From positions 1 to 64,000 of the forward strand of contig VAFL01000008.1 in assembly GCA_005768755.1 (NCBI GenBank): DNA of 64,000 nt. The letters are read 5' to 3'. The position numbers and the translations under genes are program-made. The stretch is from Paracoccus denitrificans. GTDB taxonomy: Bacteria > Pseudomonadota > Alphaproteobacteria > Rhodobacterales > Rhodobacteraceae. The first letter of the stretch is position 1. Every line of letters starts with the position of its first letter. Positions 16,766-25,251 of the stretch are shown here, one piece after another. The notes beneath the pieces are model-generated. The model was not told where the DNA came from and ran no database searches. It saw only the letters and a list, made by a program, of their open reading frames with translations.

Positions 16766-18193
16766 ATGGACAAATCTGCACATTTCGGCCTGATCGGGTT
16801 GGGAACAATGGGCGCGGCATTGGCGCTGAACATCGCCGAAAAGGGTTATCCGGTGGCTGTGTTCAACAGAACCGCCAGTGCCACCGATGCGTTCATGGAG
16901 CGTGCAGGCGCTGAAGGGCTGGCCGGACAACTGACACCCACGAAATCGCTTGAGGCGCTTGTCGCCGCAATCACGCCGCCGCGCGCGATCATCCTGATGG
17001 TGCCCGCCGGTCCCGTGGTCGATCAGCAGATAGAAGCGCTCGCGCCGCTGCTGGATAAGGGCGACCTGATCATTGACGCGGGAAATGCCAATTACACCGA
17101 CACCGAACGGCGCGCGGCGCAAGCGGCAGATGCCGCATGGGACTTCATGGGGATCGGCGTCTCCGGCGGAGAAGAGGGCGCGCGACACGGCCCTTCGATC
17201 ATGGTCGGGGGCAAGCCCGCACAATGGGACCGCGTCGGCGCAATGCTGCGCGCGATCTCTGCCAAATATGAAGAAGAACCCTGCGCCGCGTTGATGGGCC
17301 CAGGCGGCGCGGGCCATTTCGTGAAGATGGTTCATAACGGCATCGAATATGCCGATATGCAGATGATCGCTGAAACCTATGCGCTGATGCGCGACGGCAT
17401 GGGCTTTGACGTCACACGCATTGCTGAAACCTTCGAACGCTGGAACGAAGGGCCGCTTGCTTCTTACCTGATCGAGATTTCGGGCAAGGTGTCACGTGCA
17501 AATGACCCGATCTCGGGCGGTCCGATGCTGGATGCGATCCTTGATGCGGCGGGCCAGAAGGGCACAGGCCGCTGGACCGCGATCGAGGCGCAGAAACTGG
17601 CCGTGGCCATCCCCGTGATCGAGGCAGCCGTCGTCGCGCGTAACCTTTCGGCACAGGTCGATGCGCGCAAACACGGAGCAGAGGTTTTTGGCGCCATGCC
17701 CGATGCGCTGCCCGAGGGCGCGCTTGATGCAGCGATGCTGGAAGGTGCGCTGATTGCGGGAAAAATCCTGTGCTATGCGCAGGGTTTCGACATGCTTGCG
17801 CGCGCGTCCGCTGAATTCGACTGGTCCCTGCCGATGCCCGAGATCGCGCGGATCTGGCGCAACGGCTGCATCATACGTTCGGCGATGTTGAACGATATGG
17901 CCACTGCACTGGCGGAAAACCCGGGCGAGAACCTGATCTTCGCACAACCCTTCACAAAGATGCTGGCAGACAACGCGGCCGTCCTGCGTCGGGTGGTCAT
18001 CGCGGCAACAGATGCGGGGATCGCGGTGCCCGCGCTTGCGGCCGGCCTTTCGTGGTTCGACAGCATGCGGACACCGCGCGGCTCGGCCAACATGATCCAG
18101 GCGCAGCGCGACTTCTTCGGTGCGCATGGCTATGTCCGGCTGGATGGCAAGGACGCACCGCACGGGCCGTGGTGGGATCAGCCAGCCGGCTGA
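16766..18193 (+). CDS. gnd: 6-Phosphogluconate dehydrogenase, decarboxylating
   Basis: Oxidative pentose phosphate enzyme (475 aa) that converts 6-phosphogluconate to ribulose 5-phosphate with NADP. The NADP-binding motif GLIGLGTMGAALALNIAEKG is at the N-terminus. Substrate motifs SGGEEGARHGPSIMVGG and KMVHNGIEYADMQ are intact, and the C-terminal domain carries GTGRWTAIEAQ. Length is that of the common homodimeric form. The start at 16766 is chosen from the family N-terminus, with a GGA site about 8 bases upstream; an in-frame ATG lies 12 bases earlier. No zwf or pgl gene is adjacent. Confidence 0.95.
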   Translation: MDKSAHFGLIGLGTMGAALALNIAEKGYPVAVFNRTASATDAFMERAGAEGLAGQLTPTKSLEALVAAITPPRAIILMVPAGPVVDQQIEALAPLLDKGDLIIDAGNANYTDTERRAAQAADAAWDFMGIGVSGGEEGARHGPSIMVGGKPAQWDRVGAMLRAISAKYEEEPCAALMGPGGAGHFVKMVHNGIEYADMQMIAETYALMRDGMGFDVTRIAETFERWNEGPLASYLIEISGKVSRANDPISGGPMLDAILDAAGQKGTGRWTAIEAQKLAVAIPVIEAAVVARNLSAQVDARKHGAEVFGAMPDALPEGALDAAMLEGALIAGKILCYAQGFDMLARASAEFDWSLPMPEIARIWRNGCIIRSAMLNDMATALAENPGENLIFAQPFTKMLADNAAVLRRVVIAATDAGIAVPALAAGLSWFDSMRTPRGSANMIQAQRDFFGAHGYVRLDGKDAPHGPWWDQPAG

Positions 18194-18323
18194 TACGGTC
18201 AGGAACGTCCGGCACGAACAACGGCGCGGGTCAAAAACGCGCGCCGTATCCCGTAGCTGTTACGTGAATTGAGGCGCGTTTTCTTTCACCGCGCGGGATG
18301 GTCACGGTCGACACAAGCCGGAT

Positions 18324-19001
18324 CTAAGCGAACTCACACCCCCGGTCCTGCAGCGTTCTCATCACCCACCTGCGGTCGTCCGTTCCCTCGGCGATGCGCG
18401 CCAGTTCCTGTTGTTCGGCGTCGTATTTCTTGCGGGTTGCGGCCAGGACGGATTCGGTTTCATCGAAGGGGATACACAGGATGCCATCGCCATCCGCGAT
18501 GATCAGATCGCCCGGTTCGATTACCATGCCCTCGATGGCGATCGGAGTGTTGATTTCACCGGGTCCATCCTTGTAAGGGCCGCGATGGGTCACGCCGGCC
18601 GCATAAAGCGGGAATTTCATCTGGCGGATTTCTTCGGCGTCACGGATGGCGCCATACACGATGATGCCCGCAATCTTCTGGCGCTGCGCGATGGCGACCA
18701 TGATTTCCCCCATGGTGGCGGTTGTAACGTCGCCCCCGGCATCGACAACGATCACGTCACCGGGTTCGGCAATGTCCAGGGCGTGGTGCAGCATCAGGTT
18801 GTCGCCGGGGCGCGTGCGAACGGTCATGGCGGGTCCGGCCAGCACTTCCTTCGTGTCGTGGATCGGCCGCAGTTTTGCGCCGCCCGCAAACATCCGCGAC
18901 ATGCAGTCGCTGGCATTGGCGACAGGCAGCTTGCTGAAAGCCTCGGCAATCTCCGGGCTGACGCGGCGCTGCCGTTTTCTCACGCAAAATCCGATTGTCA
19001 T
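18324..19001 (-). CDS. RraA-family aldolase (HMG/CHA aldolase-like)
   Basis: RraA-like fold of 225 aa. Family members are either RNase E inhibitors or metal-dependent class II aldolases acting on 4-hydroxy-4-methyl-2-oxoglutarate or 4-carboxy-4-hydroxy-2-oxoadipate. The motif E99-X20-R120-D121 (within GEIMVAIAQ and GAIRDAEE) resembles the acidic-X20-R-D metal/substrate motif of the aldolase group. At 225 aa it is longer than E. coli RraA (about 160). It overlaps the next upstream gene by 4 bp and sits in a catabolic cluster with two dehydrogenases, which favours an aldolase or decarboxylase role. The exact substrate is unknown. Confidence 0.85.
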   Translation of the reverse strand: MTIGFCVRKRQRRVSPEIAEAFSKLPVANASDCMSRMFAGGAKLRPIHDTKEVLAGPAMTVRTRPGDNLMLHHALDIAEPGDVIVVDAGGDVTTATMGEIMVAIAQRQKIAGIIVYGAIRDAEEIRQMKFPLYAAGVTHRGPYKDGPGEINTPIAIEGMVIEPGDLIIADGDGILCIPFDETESVLAATRKKYDAEQQELARIAEGTDDRRWVMRTLQDRGCEFA

Positions 19002-19945
19002 GCGGTTTCTCCTTCCGATGAATTGAGGGCGTCCAGAACTTTCTGGACAATGATTGTGCCCGTGCGGCGCAAGCCCGCATTCGTCGATGCGCCGATATGT
19101 GGGGTGCCGATGAAGCGACCGCTGCCCGCCAGCAGGGGGGTGCCTGGGGCAGGGGGTTCGGTTGCGAACACGTCAGAGGCGGCGGCAGCGATCTGACCGC
19201 TTGCCAGCGCTTGCGCCAATGCTGCTTCGTCCACGATCCCGCCTCTGGCGCAGTTGACGATCATCGCGCCCGGACCCAGCCGCGCCAGCGCCGCCTTGTC
19301 GATCAGATTGCGGGTCTGCGGCAACAGCGGCAGATGTAGGAACAGCAGGTCCGTATCATCCAGCATTTCCATCAACTCGTCCCGGCGCCGCACGCCCGCC
19401 GGCCACATGCCCTGTGGCAGGGCGGGGTCGTATCCGCTGACATCTGCCTGAAAGCCGCCCGTCAGGCGGGCTGCGACGGCGCGTCCGATGGCGCCCATGC
19501 CAAGAATAGCGATCCGGCGTTCGGAAAGTTCGAACCCGCCGGGGATGGTGCGGGGTGACGCGCCTGCGCTTCTGATCGCGCGGTCGTGCAGATCAGGCGA
19601 TCGCAACAACATCATCGCAAGCAGAATGGCCAGATCGGCCACCGATTCTGCATTTGCCCCTTCGGCACGGAACACCTGCAGCTTTCGCCGGTCCGCGGCC
19701 TCCATGTCGATATTGTCCGTCCCGGCGCCGTGCTTTCCGATGACCTTGATATTCGGAAGGCTTTCCAGCAGGCTTTCATCCACGGGGTGCGCGCGCACGA
19801 TCAAAGCTGTCACATCCGCACGACGTGCGTCAGGCACCGCGCCCGGCCCCAGCACCTCTGCCGAATCCGAAAGCAGCTTGATGGCGTCGGCGTGAATAGG
19901 CTCTGTGACCCAGACGACGTTACGCTGTTGCACGATTGACCTCAT
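18998..19945 (-). CDS. D-2-hydroxyacid dehydrogenase (NAD-dependent)
   Basis: PGDH/SerA-like D-isomer-specific dehydrogenase of 315 aa. The Rossmann motif G149-M-G-A-I-G154 lies in ILGMGAIGRAVAARL. The catalytic set is R234 (NCARGGIVDE), E263 (FATEPP) and H283 (GTPHIGAST). It lacks the C-terminal ACT domain of biosynthetic SerA, so it is probably catabolic. It overlaps the 3' end of the DUF1932 gene by 26 bp and the RraA gene by 4 bp. The substrate is likely a 2-hydroxy acid produced in or fed into this pathway (inference). Confidence 0.9.
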   Translation of the reverse strand: MRSIVQQRNVVWVTEPIHADAIKLLSDSAEVLGPGAVPDARRADVTALIVRAHPVDESLLESLPNIKVIGKHGAGTDNIDMEAADRRKLQVFRAEGANAESVADLAILLAMMLLRSPDLHDRAIRSAGASPRTIPGGFELSERRIAILGMGAIGRAVAARLTGGFQADVSGYDPALPQGMWPAGVRRRDELMEMLDDTDLLFLHLPLLPQTRNLIDKAALARLGPGAMIVNCARGGIVDEAALAQALASGQIAAAASDVFATEPPAPGTPLLAGSGRFIGTPHIGASTNAGLRRTGTIIVQKVLDALNSSEGETA

Positions 19946-20807
19946 GTTCCGGGTTCAGGTGGCGATCCAGCCATTGCAGGGCGATCGTGGGCGAGGCATC
20001 GGGACCTGAACCCAGTCGGGCGGTCCTGCTGAAAACCTCTTGCGTGGCGGGCAGCATGACGGGTCTGAAACCAGCGTTTCGCATCAACGTCATGGCTGCT
20101 TCGACCTCATGGGTCCGGCGGCCGGCATGTTTGGGATGCGTGCGCAGCATTTCGGCAAGAAATGCCGGCATATCGACTTCTGCCAGATCGGATAGTGCGA
20201 TGCCAAGATCTTCTGATTGATCAAGGGCGCAGGCAGCAAGCTGCGTCTCGATGACAAGCGCCTCCAGTCCTTTCATGAACAGGCTGCGCAACAGCTTCAG
20301 CACGCTGGCGCTGCCAGGCGCGCCGCCCAGACAGGTGATCTTACAGCCGAGCGGACGCAGGATTTCAGCAACTTCGCCTGCGCAACTGCCGGCAAACACC
20401 ATCGGCGTCGCGACGCCGCCAAGCCCGACCGCGCCCAGAACAGTGCCGTCGACAAAGCGCGCGCCCAGGATTTCGTGTGCATCCCGCATGATGCCGGGTT
20501 CAGACGACGTCAGATCAAGGATCGGGCAGGTGCCTGGCCGCGCGGCCAGTTGGCGGATGATGTCAAGGCTTGCGGCCGCGGGCGACAGTATGATGACCAG
20601 ATCAAAGCGGTCGAGATCGTCGGGCAGCTTGCATTGAAGGGTTATGCCATCTGTCTGCGCGGCTTCTTGCGCTTTTGTGTCTGCATATGGATCGACCGCA
20701 GTGATTTCAGCGCCTTGCGCGCGAAAGCCCGCAGCATAGGCCCTGCCTGCCGCGCCGTAGCCTGCAATCAGCAGCCGTACATTCTCCGGTACTGACGAAA
20801 TGACCAA
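19920..20807 (-). CDS. NAD(P)-binding dehydrogenase with DUF1932-type C-terminal domain
   Basis: Beta-hydroxyacid-dehydrogenase-like protein of 295 aa. The N-terminal Rossmann segment reads LLIAGYGAAGRAYAAGF. The C-terminal half (GSASVLKLLRSLFMKGLEALVIE) resembles the DUF1932/PF09130 domain found in uncharacterised relatives of 3-hydroxyisobutyrate and 6-phosphogluconate dehydrogenases. The start is taken as a TTG because GGAGGAGG lies 6 bases before it; no ATG is near. First gene of a three-gene catabolic unit, divergent from the tctCBA transporter. Function unknown beyond oxidoreductase. Confidence 0.8.
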   Translation of the reverse strand: MVISSVPENVRLLIAGYGAAGRAYAAGFRAQGAEITAVDPYADTKAQEAAQTDGITLQCKLPDDLDRFDLVIILSPAAASLDIIRQLAARPGTCPILDLTSSEPGIMRDAHEILGARFVDGTVLGAVGLGGVATPMVFAGSCAGEVAEILRPLGCKITCLGGAPGSASVLKLLRSLFMKGLEALVIETQLAACALDQSEDLGIALSDLAEVDMPAFLAEMLRTHPKHAGRRTHEVEAAMTLMRNAGFRPVMLPATQEVFSRTARLGSGPDASPTIALQWLDRHLNPEHEVNRATA

Positions 20808-21015
20808 ATCAAGCCTCCTCCCTAAGCCTCGAATCGATTGTCTTTCGCCCTCGATAAAAGAACAAAAAAAACACAAATATCAAGATGAGATATCGCGATC
20901 CGGTGACCGGCGGGCCGCATCCGGCTGAGTTTCTGGCAATAAAAAGCAATAAAAATAGTTCTGTACGCGAAGATTAATCAATGGCCGCAAAATTTCTTTG
21001 CAGAACTGAGGTCAT

Positions 21016-21025
21016 GATGTACATC
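21016..21025. promoter_or_regulatory. Candidate GntR operator palindrome
   Basis: Perfect 10-bp palindrome GATGTACATC in the AT-rich 269-bp divergent region between the DUF1932 dehydrogenase and tctC, about 50 bases before the tctC ATG. GntR/FCD regulators often bind short palindromes of this size, and a GntR gene closes the cluster. Assignment by pattern only. Confidence 0.4.
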
Positions 21026-21076
21026 TAATTGTGTCCAAAAATGCCCACGTGAAACCGGGCGCAAGGAGGAGTAAGG

Positions 21077-22033
21077 ATGAGAACTTTCGCTATTGCATCG
21101 ACGGTGCTGCTTGCCGGCATTTCTGCCGCCTATGCCGAGTATCCAGAGCGTCCGATCAATATGATCGTCGCATACAGTGCCGGCGGGGGCACCGACATCG
21201 CCGCGCGCACGCTGGCACCGTATATCGAGAAGCACCTGGGGGAGGGTGCCTCGATCGTTGTTCTGAACCGTCCCGGCGCGGGGGGTGAAATCGGCTTTAC
21301 CGAATTGGCCCAGGCAGAGCCCGATGGCTATACAATCGGCTTCATCAATACGCCGAACCTGCTGACCATCCCGATTCAGCGCGAGGCGCGCTATTCGCTG
21401 GAAAGCCTGACACCGATCGCGAACGTCATCGACGATCCGGACGCGTTCAGCTTCCTGCCAAGCAGCGAGATCAAGACCATCGAAGACCTGATCGCCTATG
21501 CCAAGGAAAATCCGGGCCAGGTGACTTATGGCACCACGGGTCTTGGTTCAGACGACCACCTGTCCGCCCTGGAATTCGAACGCATGACCGGGGTCGAACT
21601 GAAGCATATTCCGTTTCCGGGCAATGCCGACGTTCGGACGGCGGTTCTGGGCGGTCATGTCATGATGGCCAGCATGAACATTTCCGAGACGATGGCAGAT
21701 GTCGAAGAAGGCACGCTTCATGCCCTTGGCCAGATGGCGACAGAACGCTGGTCCGGCGCAGCCGATATCCCGACCTTCCAGGAGCAGGGATATGACATCA
21801 TCATGGGCTCAATGCGCGGCATCGGCGCACCGGGCAATCTTCCCGAAGATATCGCCGACAAGCTGGAGGCCGCCGTCAAGGCCGCCGTCGAAGACCCTGA
21901 ATTCCAGGAGAAGGCGAAGCAGCAGCACCTTGCGCTGTCCTATCTGGGTTCCGAGGCCTATCTGGCCGAACTTCAAGCGCTGCATACGACCTTCGAAGAA
22001 CTGTGGGCGACAGAGCCCTGGGCGCAGGAATAA
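21077..22033 (+). CDS. tctC: TctC-family periplasmic solute-binding protein
   Basis: Substrate-binding component (318 aa) of a tripartite tricarboxylate transporter. A cleavable signal peptide (residues 1 to about 20, ending AAYA) exports it to the periplasm. The mature protein starts EYPERPINMIVAYSAGGGTD, the family hallmark, with later GTTGLGSDDH. A strong AAGGAGGAG site precedes the ATG. It binds a carboxylate and delivers it to the TctAB permease encoded next. A hairpin with a U tract after this gene probably sets higher expression than for tctBA. Ligand unknown. Confidence 0.95.
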   Translation: MRTFAIASTVLLAGISAAYAEYPERPINMIVAYSAGGGTDIAARTLAPYIEKHLGEGASIVVLNRPGAGGEIGFTELAQAEPDGYTIGFINTPNLLTIPIQREARYSLESLTPIANVIDDPDAFSFLPSSEIKTIEDLIAYAKENPGQVTYGTTGLGSDDHLSALEFERMTGVELKHIPFPGNADVRTAVLGGHVMMASMNISETMADVEEGTLHALGQMATERWSGAADIPTFQEQGYDIIMGSMRGIGAPGNLPEDIADKLEAAVKAAVEDPEFQEKAKQQHLALSYLGSEAYLAELQALHTTFEELWATEPWAQE

Positions 22034-22038
22034 TCAGT

Positions 22039-22069
22039 ACTGCGGGGCGTATGTCCCGCAGTTTTCTTT
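22039..22069 (+). terminator. Intra-operon terminator or attenuator between tctC and tctB
   Basis: An 8-bp stem, ACTGCGGG and CCCGCAGT, is followed by TTTTCTTT. It lies 6 bases after the tctC stop and just before the tctB ribosome-binding site. Partial termination or 3'-end stabilisation at this point would give excess binding protein over permease, as known for many binding-protein-dependent transporters. Confidence 0.65.
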
Positions 22070-22085
22070 GGGGGAGGAGGATATC

Positions 22086-22544
22086 ATGGAAAGAGCGAAG
22101 GTCGAAACGGGCGCGGCGCTGGTTTCGCTTCTGTTCAGCGTGCTTGGGCTGATCGAAGCCTGGGGCTATTCGGGCGAGGGCGGGATGATGCCGCGTGCCG
22201 TCATGTTCGTGATGGTGGCGCTGTCGGGGATCTGGTGTCTGCAGTCCGTCAGGCGGATCGGCCAGTCCTCCGGTCAGCTGATCACCGCAACACCGCAGCA
22301 ACTGCGCGGCGCGGCATTGCTGGCAGTCGCAGGCTTTGCGCTGCTTTTCGGCATGCAGTATCTGGGATTCTTCACGACGGCCGTCGTCATTTTGCCCGCA
22401 GTTGCCTTTGGGCTGGGCTATCGCAATCCGATGGGATTGGCGATCACGACCGTTCTTTTCATGCTTTTGCTGATCGTGGTGTTCAGGTTCTTCCTGGCGC
22501 TGCCGCTGCCTGCTGAACGCCTGCTTTCATTTATCGGGGGCTGA
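22086..22544 (+). CDS. tctB: TctB-family small membrane subunit
   Basis: Small permease subunit (152 aa) of the tripartite tricarboxylate transporter with about four hydrophobic segments (for example VSLLFSVLGLIEAWGY, AALLAVAGFALLFGM and VLFMLLLIVVFRFFLAL). The start is the ATG preceded by GGGGGAGGAGG. It is followed after one base by tctA. TctB sequences are poorly conserved; the call rests on size, topology and place between tctC and tctA. Confidence 0.9.
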   Translation: MERAKVETGAALVSLLFSVLGLIEAWGYSGEGGMMPRAVMFVMVALSGIWCLQSVRRIGQSSGQLITATPQQLRGAALLAVAGFALLFGMQYLGFFTTAVVILPAVAFGLGYRNPMGLAITTVLFMLLLIVVFRFFLALPLPAERLLSFIGG

Positions 22545-22545
22545 T

Positions 22546-24060
22546 ATGGGCCAGATTTTTCAGCATATCCTGGATGCCCTGCCGCTGCTTTTTGCGCCCA
22601 TGACGATTATCGCGATGATTGGCGGCACCGCCATCGGGATCGCGGTCGGCGCGCTGCCCGGGCTGTCGGCGACAATGGGCATCGCGGTTCTGATTCCGCT
22701 GACCTTTACAATGGAACCGATCACTGCGCTTGGGATGATCGCGGGCATCTATAACGGCGCGATGTATGGCGGTTCGATCCCTGCGATCTTGTTGCGCATA
22801 CCAGGGACGCCAGCCGGCATTGCAACGGTTTTTGACGGCTATCCCATGGCGCAGAAGGGGCAGGCAAACCTTGCCCTGCGCATCTCTCTGGTCTCGTCAA
22901 GCATCGGTTCGGCGGTAAGTGCTGTTGCCCTTCTGGCGCTTGCGCCGCCGCTTTCGATGATCGCGCTGAAGTTCAGCGCGGCGAATTATTTCTGGTTGGC
23001 GATCTTCGGATTGATGACCATTGCCGTGCTGCTTTCCGACAACCCGGTGAAGGGGCTTCTGTCCGCCTGCTTCGGGCTTTTCGTCGGCATGATCGGTATC
23101 GACATGATGACAGGGATCGAGCGCTTCGCGTTCGATCAACTCGAACTGCTGAGCGGTATCAACATCATCGTGCTGCTGACCGGCCTTTACGCCATCCCGC
23201 CCGCGATTGACCTGGCGCTCAGCCCGATCAAGACCGACGGTGACGTTCAGGCCATGGAGGACGATGTCAGCAAGTTTCGTTGGTCGAGCCTTGTTCCGGT
23301 TTGGGTCAAGGCATCGGTGATCGGCGTGGTGACAGGGATCATCCCGGCGCTTGGCGGCAATGTCGCCGCATTGTTCGCCTGGAATGAGCAGCGGCGCGGC
23401 GATCCCGACAAGGAGAAATACGGCAAGGGCGCGCCCGAAGGTATCGCTGCGCCCGAATGCGCCAATAACGCAGATACGGCTGCGACGCTTATCCCGGCGC
23501 TGACACTGGGCATTCCGGGCAGCTCGGTCGCTGCCGTGATCCTGGGGGCCTTGCTGGTCCACGGCCTGGTGCCGGGTCCGCAATTGTTCAGAGAGAATGC
23601 CGAAATCACATACGGCTTCATGCTGTCGATGCTGGTGACGTCGGGGCTGATGCTGCTATTGGGCCGGTTTGGTGCGCGGGCATTCGTAAACGTACTGAAG
23701 ATGCCGACGCAGCTTCTGGCACCGATGATCTTCATTCTTGCGACGGTCGGCGTCTTTGCGATCCATAACAGCATGTTCGAAGTCTGGCTCATGCTCGGGT
23801 TCGGCATTCTTGGCTATATCATGGAAAAGCTGGATATCCCGACGGCACCCGCCGTTCTGGCAGTCATCCTTGGACCGATCGCGGAAGAAAACCTGCGTCG
23901 CGCCCTGCTGATATCGAATGACGGATTCCTGGGCCTTTTTCAGGGTCCGATCTCGATGATTCTGATCGCGTTGATCGTTGCCACGACCGGTCTGCCGCTT
24001 CTGCGGCGCATGCTGTCGAAACGGAAAGGCAGAATTGCTTCGATGAATCTGGAAGAATAG
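22546..24060 (+). CDS. tctA: TctA-family large permease subunit
   Basis: Large integral membrane subunit (504 aa, about 12 membrane segments) of the tripartite tricarboxylate transporter. Diagnostic motifs are VGALPGLSATMGIAVLIPLT near the N-terminus and ALTLGIPGSSVAAVILGALL in the middle, the duplicated TctA signature. It uses an ion gradient to import the carboxylate presented by TctC. It ends in a strong terminator. Confidence 0.96.
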   Translation: MGQIFQHILDALPLLFAPMTIIAMIGGTAIGIAVGALPGLSATMGIAVLIPLTFTMEPITALGMIAGIYNGAMYGGSIPAILLRIPGTPAGIATVFDGYPMAQKGQANLALRISLVSSSIGSAVSAVALLALAPPLSMIALKFSAANYFWLAIFGLMTIAVLLSDNPVKGLLSACFGLFVGMIGIDMMTGIERFAFDQLELLSGINIIVLLTGLYAIPPAIDLALSPIKTDGDVQAMEDDVSKFRWSSLVPVWVKASVIGVVTGIIPALGGNVAALFAWNEQRRGDPDKEKYGKGAPEGIAAPECANNADTAATLIPALTLGIPGSSVAAVILGALLVHGLVPGPQLFRENAEITYGFMLSMLVTSGLMLLLGRFGARAFVNVLKMPTQLLAPMIFILATVGVFAIHNSMFEVWLMLGFGILGYIMEKLDIPTAPAVLAVILGPIAEENLRRALLISNDGFLGLFQGPISMILIALIVATTGLPLLRRMLSKRKGRIASMNLEE

Positions 24061-24082
24061 GCCATCGCCTTGGAACCGAGCG

Positions 24083-24113
24083 AAATGGCCACGCCCTGTC
24101 GTGGCCATTTTTT
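24083..24113 (+). terminator. Intrinsic terminator of tctCBA
   Basis: Perfect 11-bp stem, AAATGGCCACG and CGTGGCCATTT, with a CCCTGT loop running into TTTTTT. It lies 22 bases after the tctA stop and separates the transporter operon from the GntR gene. Confidence 0.92.
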
Positions 24114-24178
24114 ATCTGTATGGTGACCGCGTGCATCGGCAGATCACAGCGCGGCAAGGATGATCAAGGGCGTCCAGA

Positions 24179-24823
24179 ATGAAAGTCTCGGAAACTGTCT
24201 ACTCCCGGCTACGACGGCGATTGGTATCGGGATATTATGATCCCGGCACCCAGTTGAAGGAAGAGGCGCTTGCCGCGGATTTCGGTGTCAGCCGAACGCC
24301 AATTCGCAATGCAATAGCGCGGCTGACCTCGGAAGGGTTGTTGACCCCGGCCGAGAAGCGCGGGGCGTTGGTCACGCCCTGGCGGCTGGAAAATACCGCT
24401 GACGTCTTCGCGCTGCGCATATTGCTGGAGGGGCATGGGGCCTATCTTTGTGCCCAGAACGCGACCTTCGAACAGATAGACCTGCTGGAACAGACCTGCG
24501 ACGAAATGGAGCGCCACTTCGCGGCAAAAAGCCCTGATTGGGTCAAGAAAATGGACCAGGGCAATCTCGTCATCCACGAGATGCTTTACGAAGGTTCAGG
24601 AAGCCCTCACCTTCGCCTGTCAGGCAAGCATTTGCTTGAAGTGCCCCAGGTCATCGGCGGATTCTTCATCTACGAGGATGCCGATGTCGAGGAAAGCCTC
24701 ATGCAGCACCGCGAAATCGTCAAGGCCATCAAACTGCGCAACGGCGACTGGGCGCGCTCGGCCGTCGCCTGCCACCTGAACGCCGCGCTGGAGCGTTTCA
24801 GGCGTCGCTCGTCTGAAGAATGA
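24179..24823 (+). CDS. GntR-family (FCD domain) transcriptional regulator
   Basis: FadR/VanR-type GntR regulator of 214 aa. The N-terminal winged helix-turn-helix includes YDPGTQLKEEALAADFGVSRTPIRNAIARL. The C-terminal all-helical FCD domain carries candidate metal-binding His residues, for instance in IHEML and HREIV. The domain senses a small carboxylate in many relatives. It sits at the end of the tctCBA and aldolase/dehydrogenase cluster and is the likely pathway-specific regulator. Its target may be the palindrome at 21016-21025 (inference). Confidence 0.92.
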   Translation: MKVSETVYSRLRRRLVSGYYDPGTQLKEEALAADFGVSRTPIRNAIARLTSEGLLTPAEKRGALVTPWRLENTADVFALRILLEGHGAYLCAQNATFEQIDLLEQTCDEMERHFAAKSPDWVKKMDQGNLVIHEMLYEGSGSPHLRLSGKHLLEVPQVIGGFFIYEDADVEESLMQHREIVKAIKLRNGDWARSAVACHLNAALERFRRRSSEE

Positions 24824-25090
24824 AATGCGCGGACCCAAGTTTCGGCATCCGAGAATTCACATGTGCCGGACACAATCACGATATTCGCTGAAACCTGTCT
24901 GCCTGACAATGCGGTAACGGTTGGACGACGAACGCGACAAGGCGGAAACAGGTCAGATCGACGATCCCGATGCGCTGGCACGCCTGATCACGAAACGGGG
25001 CTGTTCACCGACATAATGCGGCACAAGCTGCTGAACACGACAAGCATTCATCCAGAGATTGCTGATATTATTTTGGGAAACTGAAGTTTA

Positions 25091-25180
25091 TGGCGGAGAC
25101 GAAGGGATTCGAACCCTCGATACCGTTCCCGGTATACTCCCTTAGCAGGGGAGCGCCTTCGACCACTCGGCCACATCTCC
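25091..25180 (-). tRNA. tRNA-Ser (anticodon GCU)
   Basis: A 90-nt tRNA with the encoded CCA end (25091-25093 on the complement). It starts GGAGATGTGGCCGAGTGG, carries the TTCGAATCC T-arm and has the long variable arm of class II tRNAs (TACCGGGAACGGTA). The anticodon GCT lies at 25144-25146 and reads AGC/AGU serine codons. The acceptor stem GGAGATG pairs with CGTCTCC apart from a G-U pair. Confidence 0.95.
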
Positions 25181-25251
25181 GTCGACGCGTTTAGCAGCGG
25201 GACGCGGGGCTTCACAAGGGGGAAATGTCAGTTTTTCGCCGTCGTCCAGTG

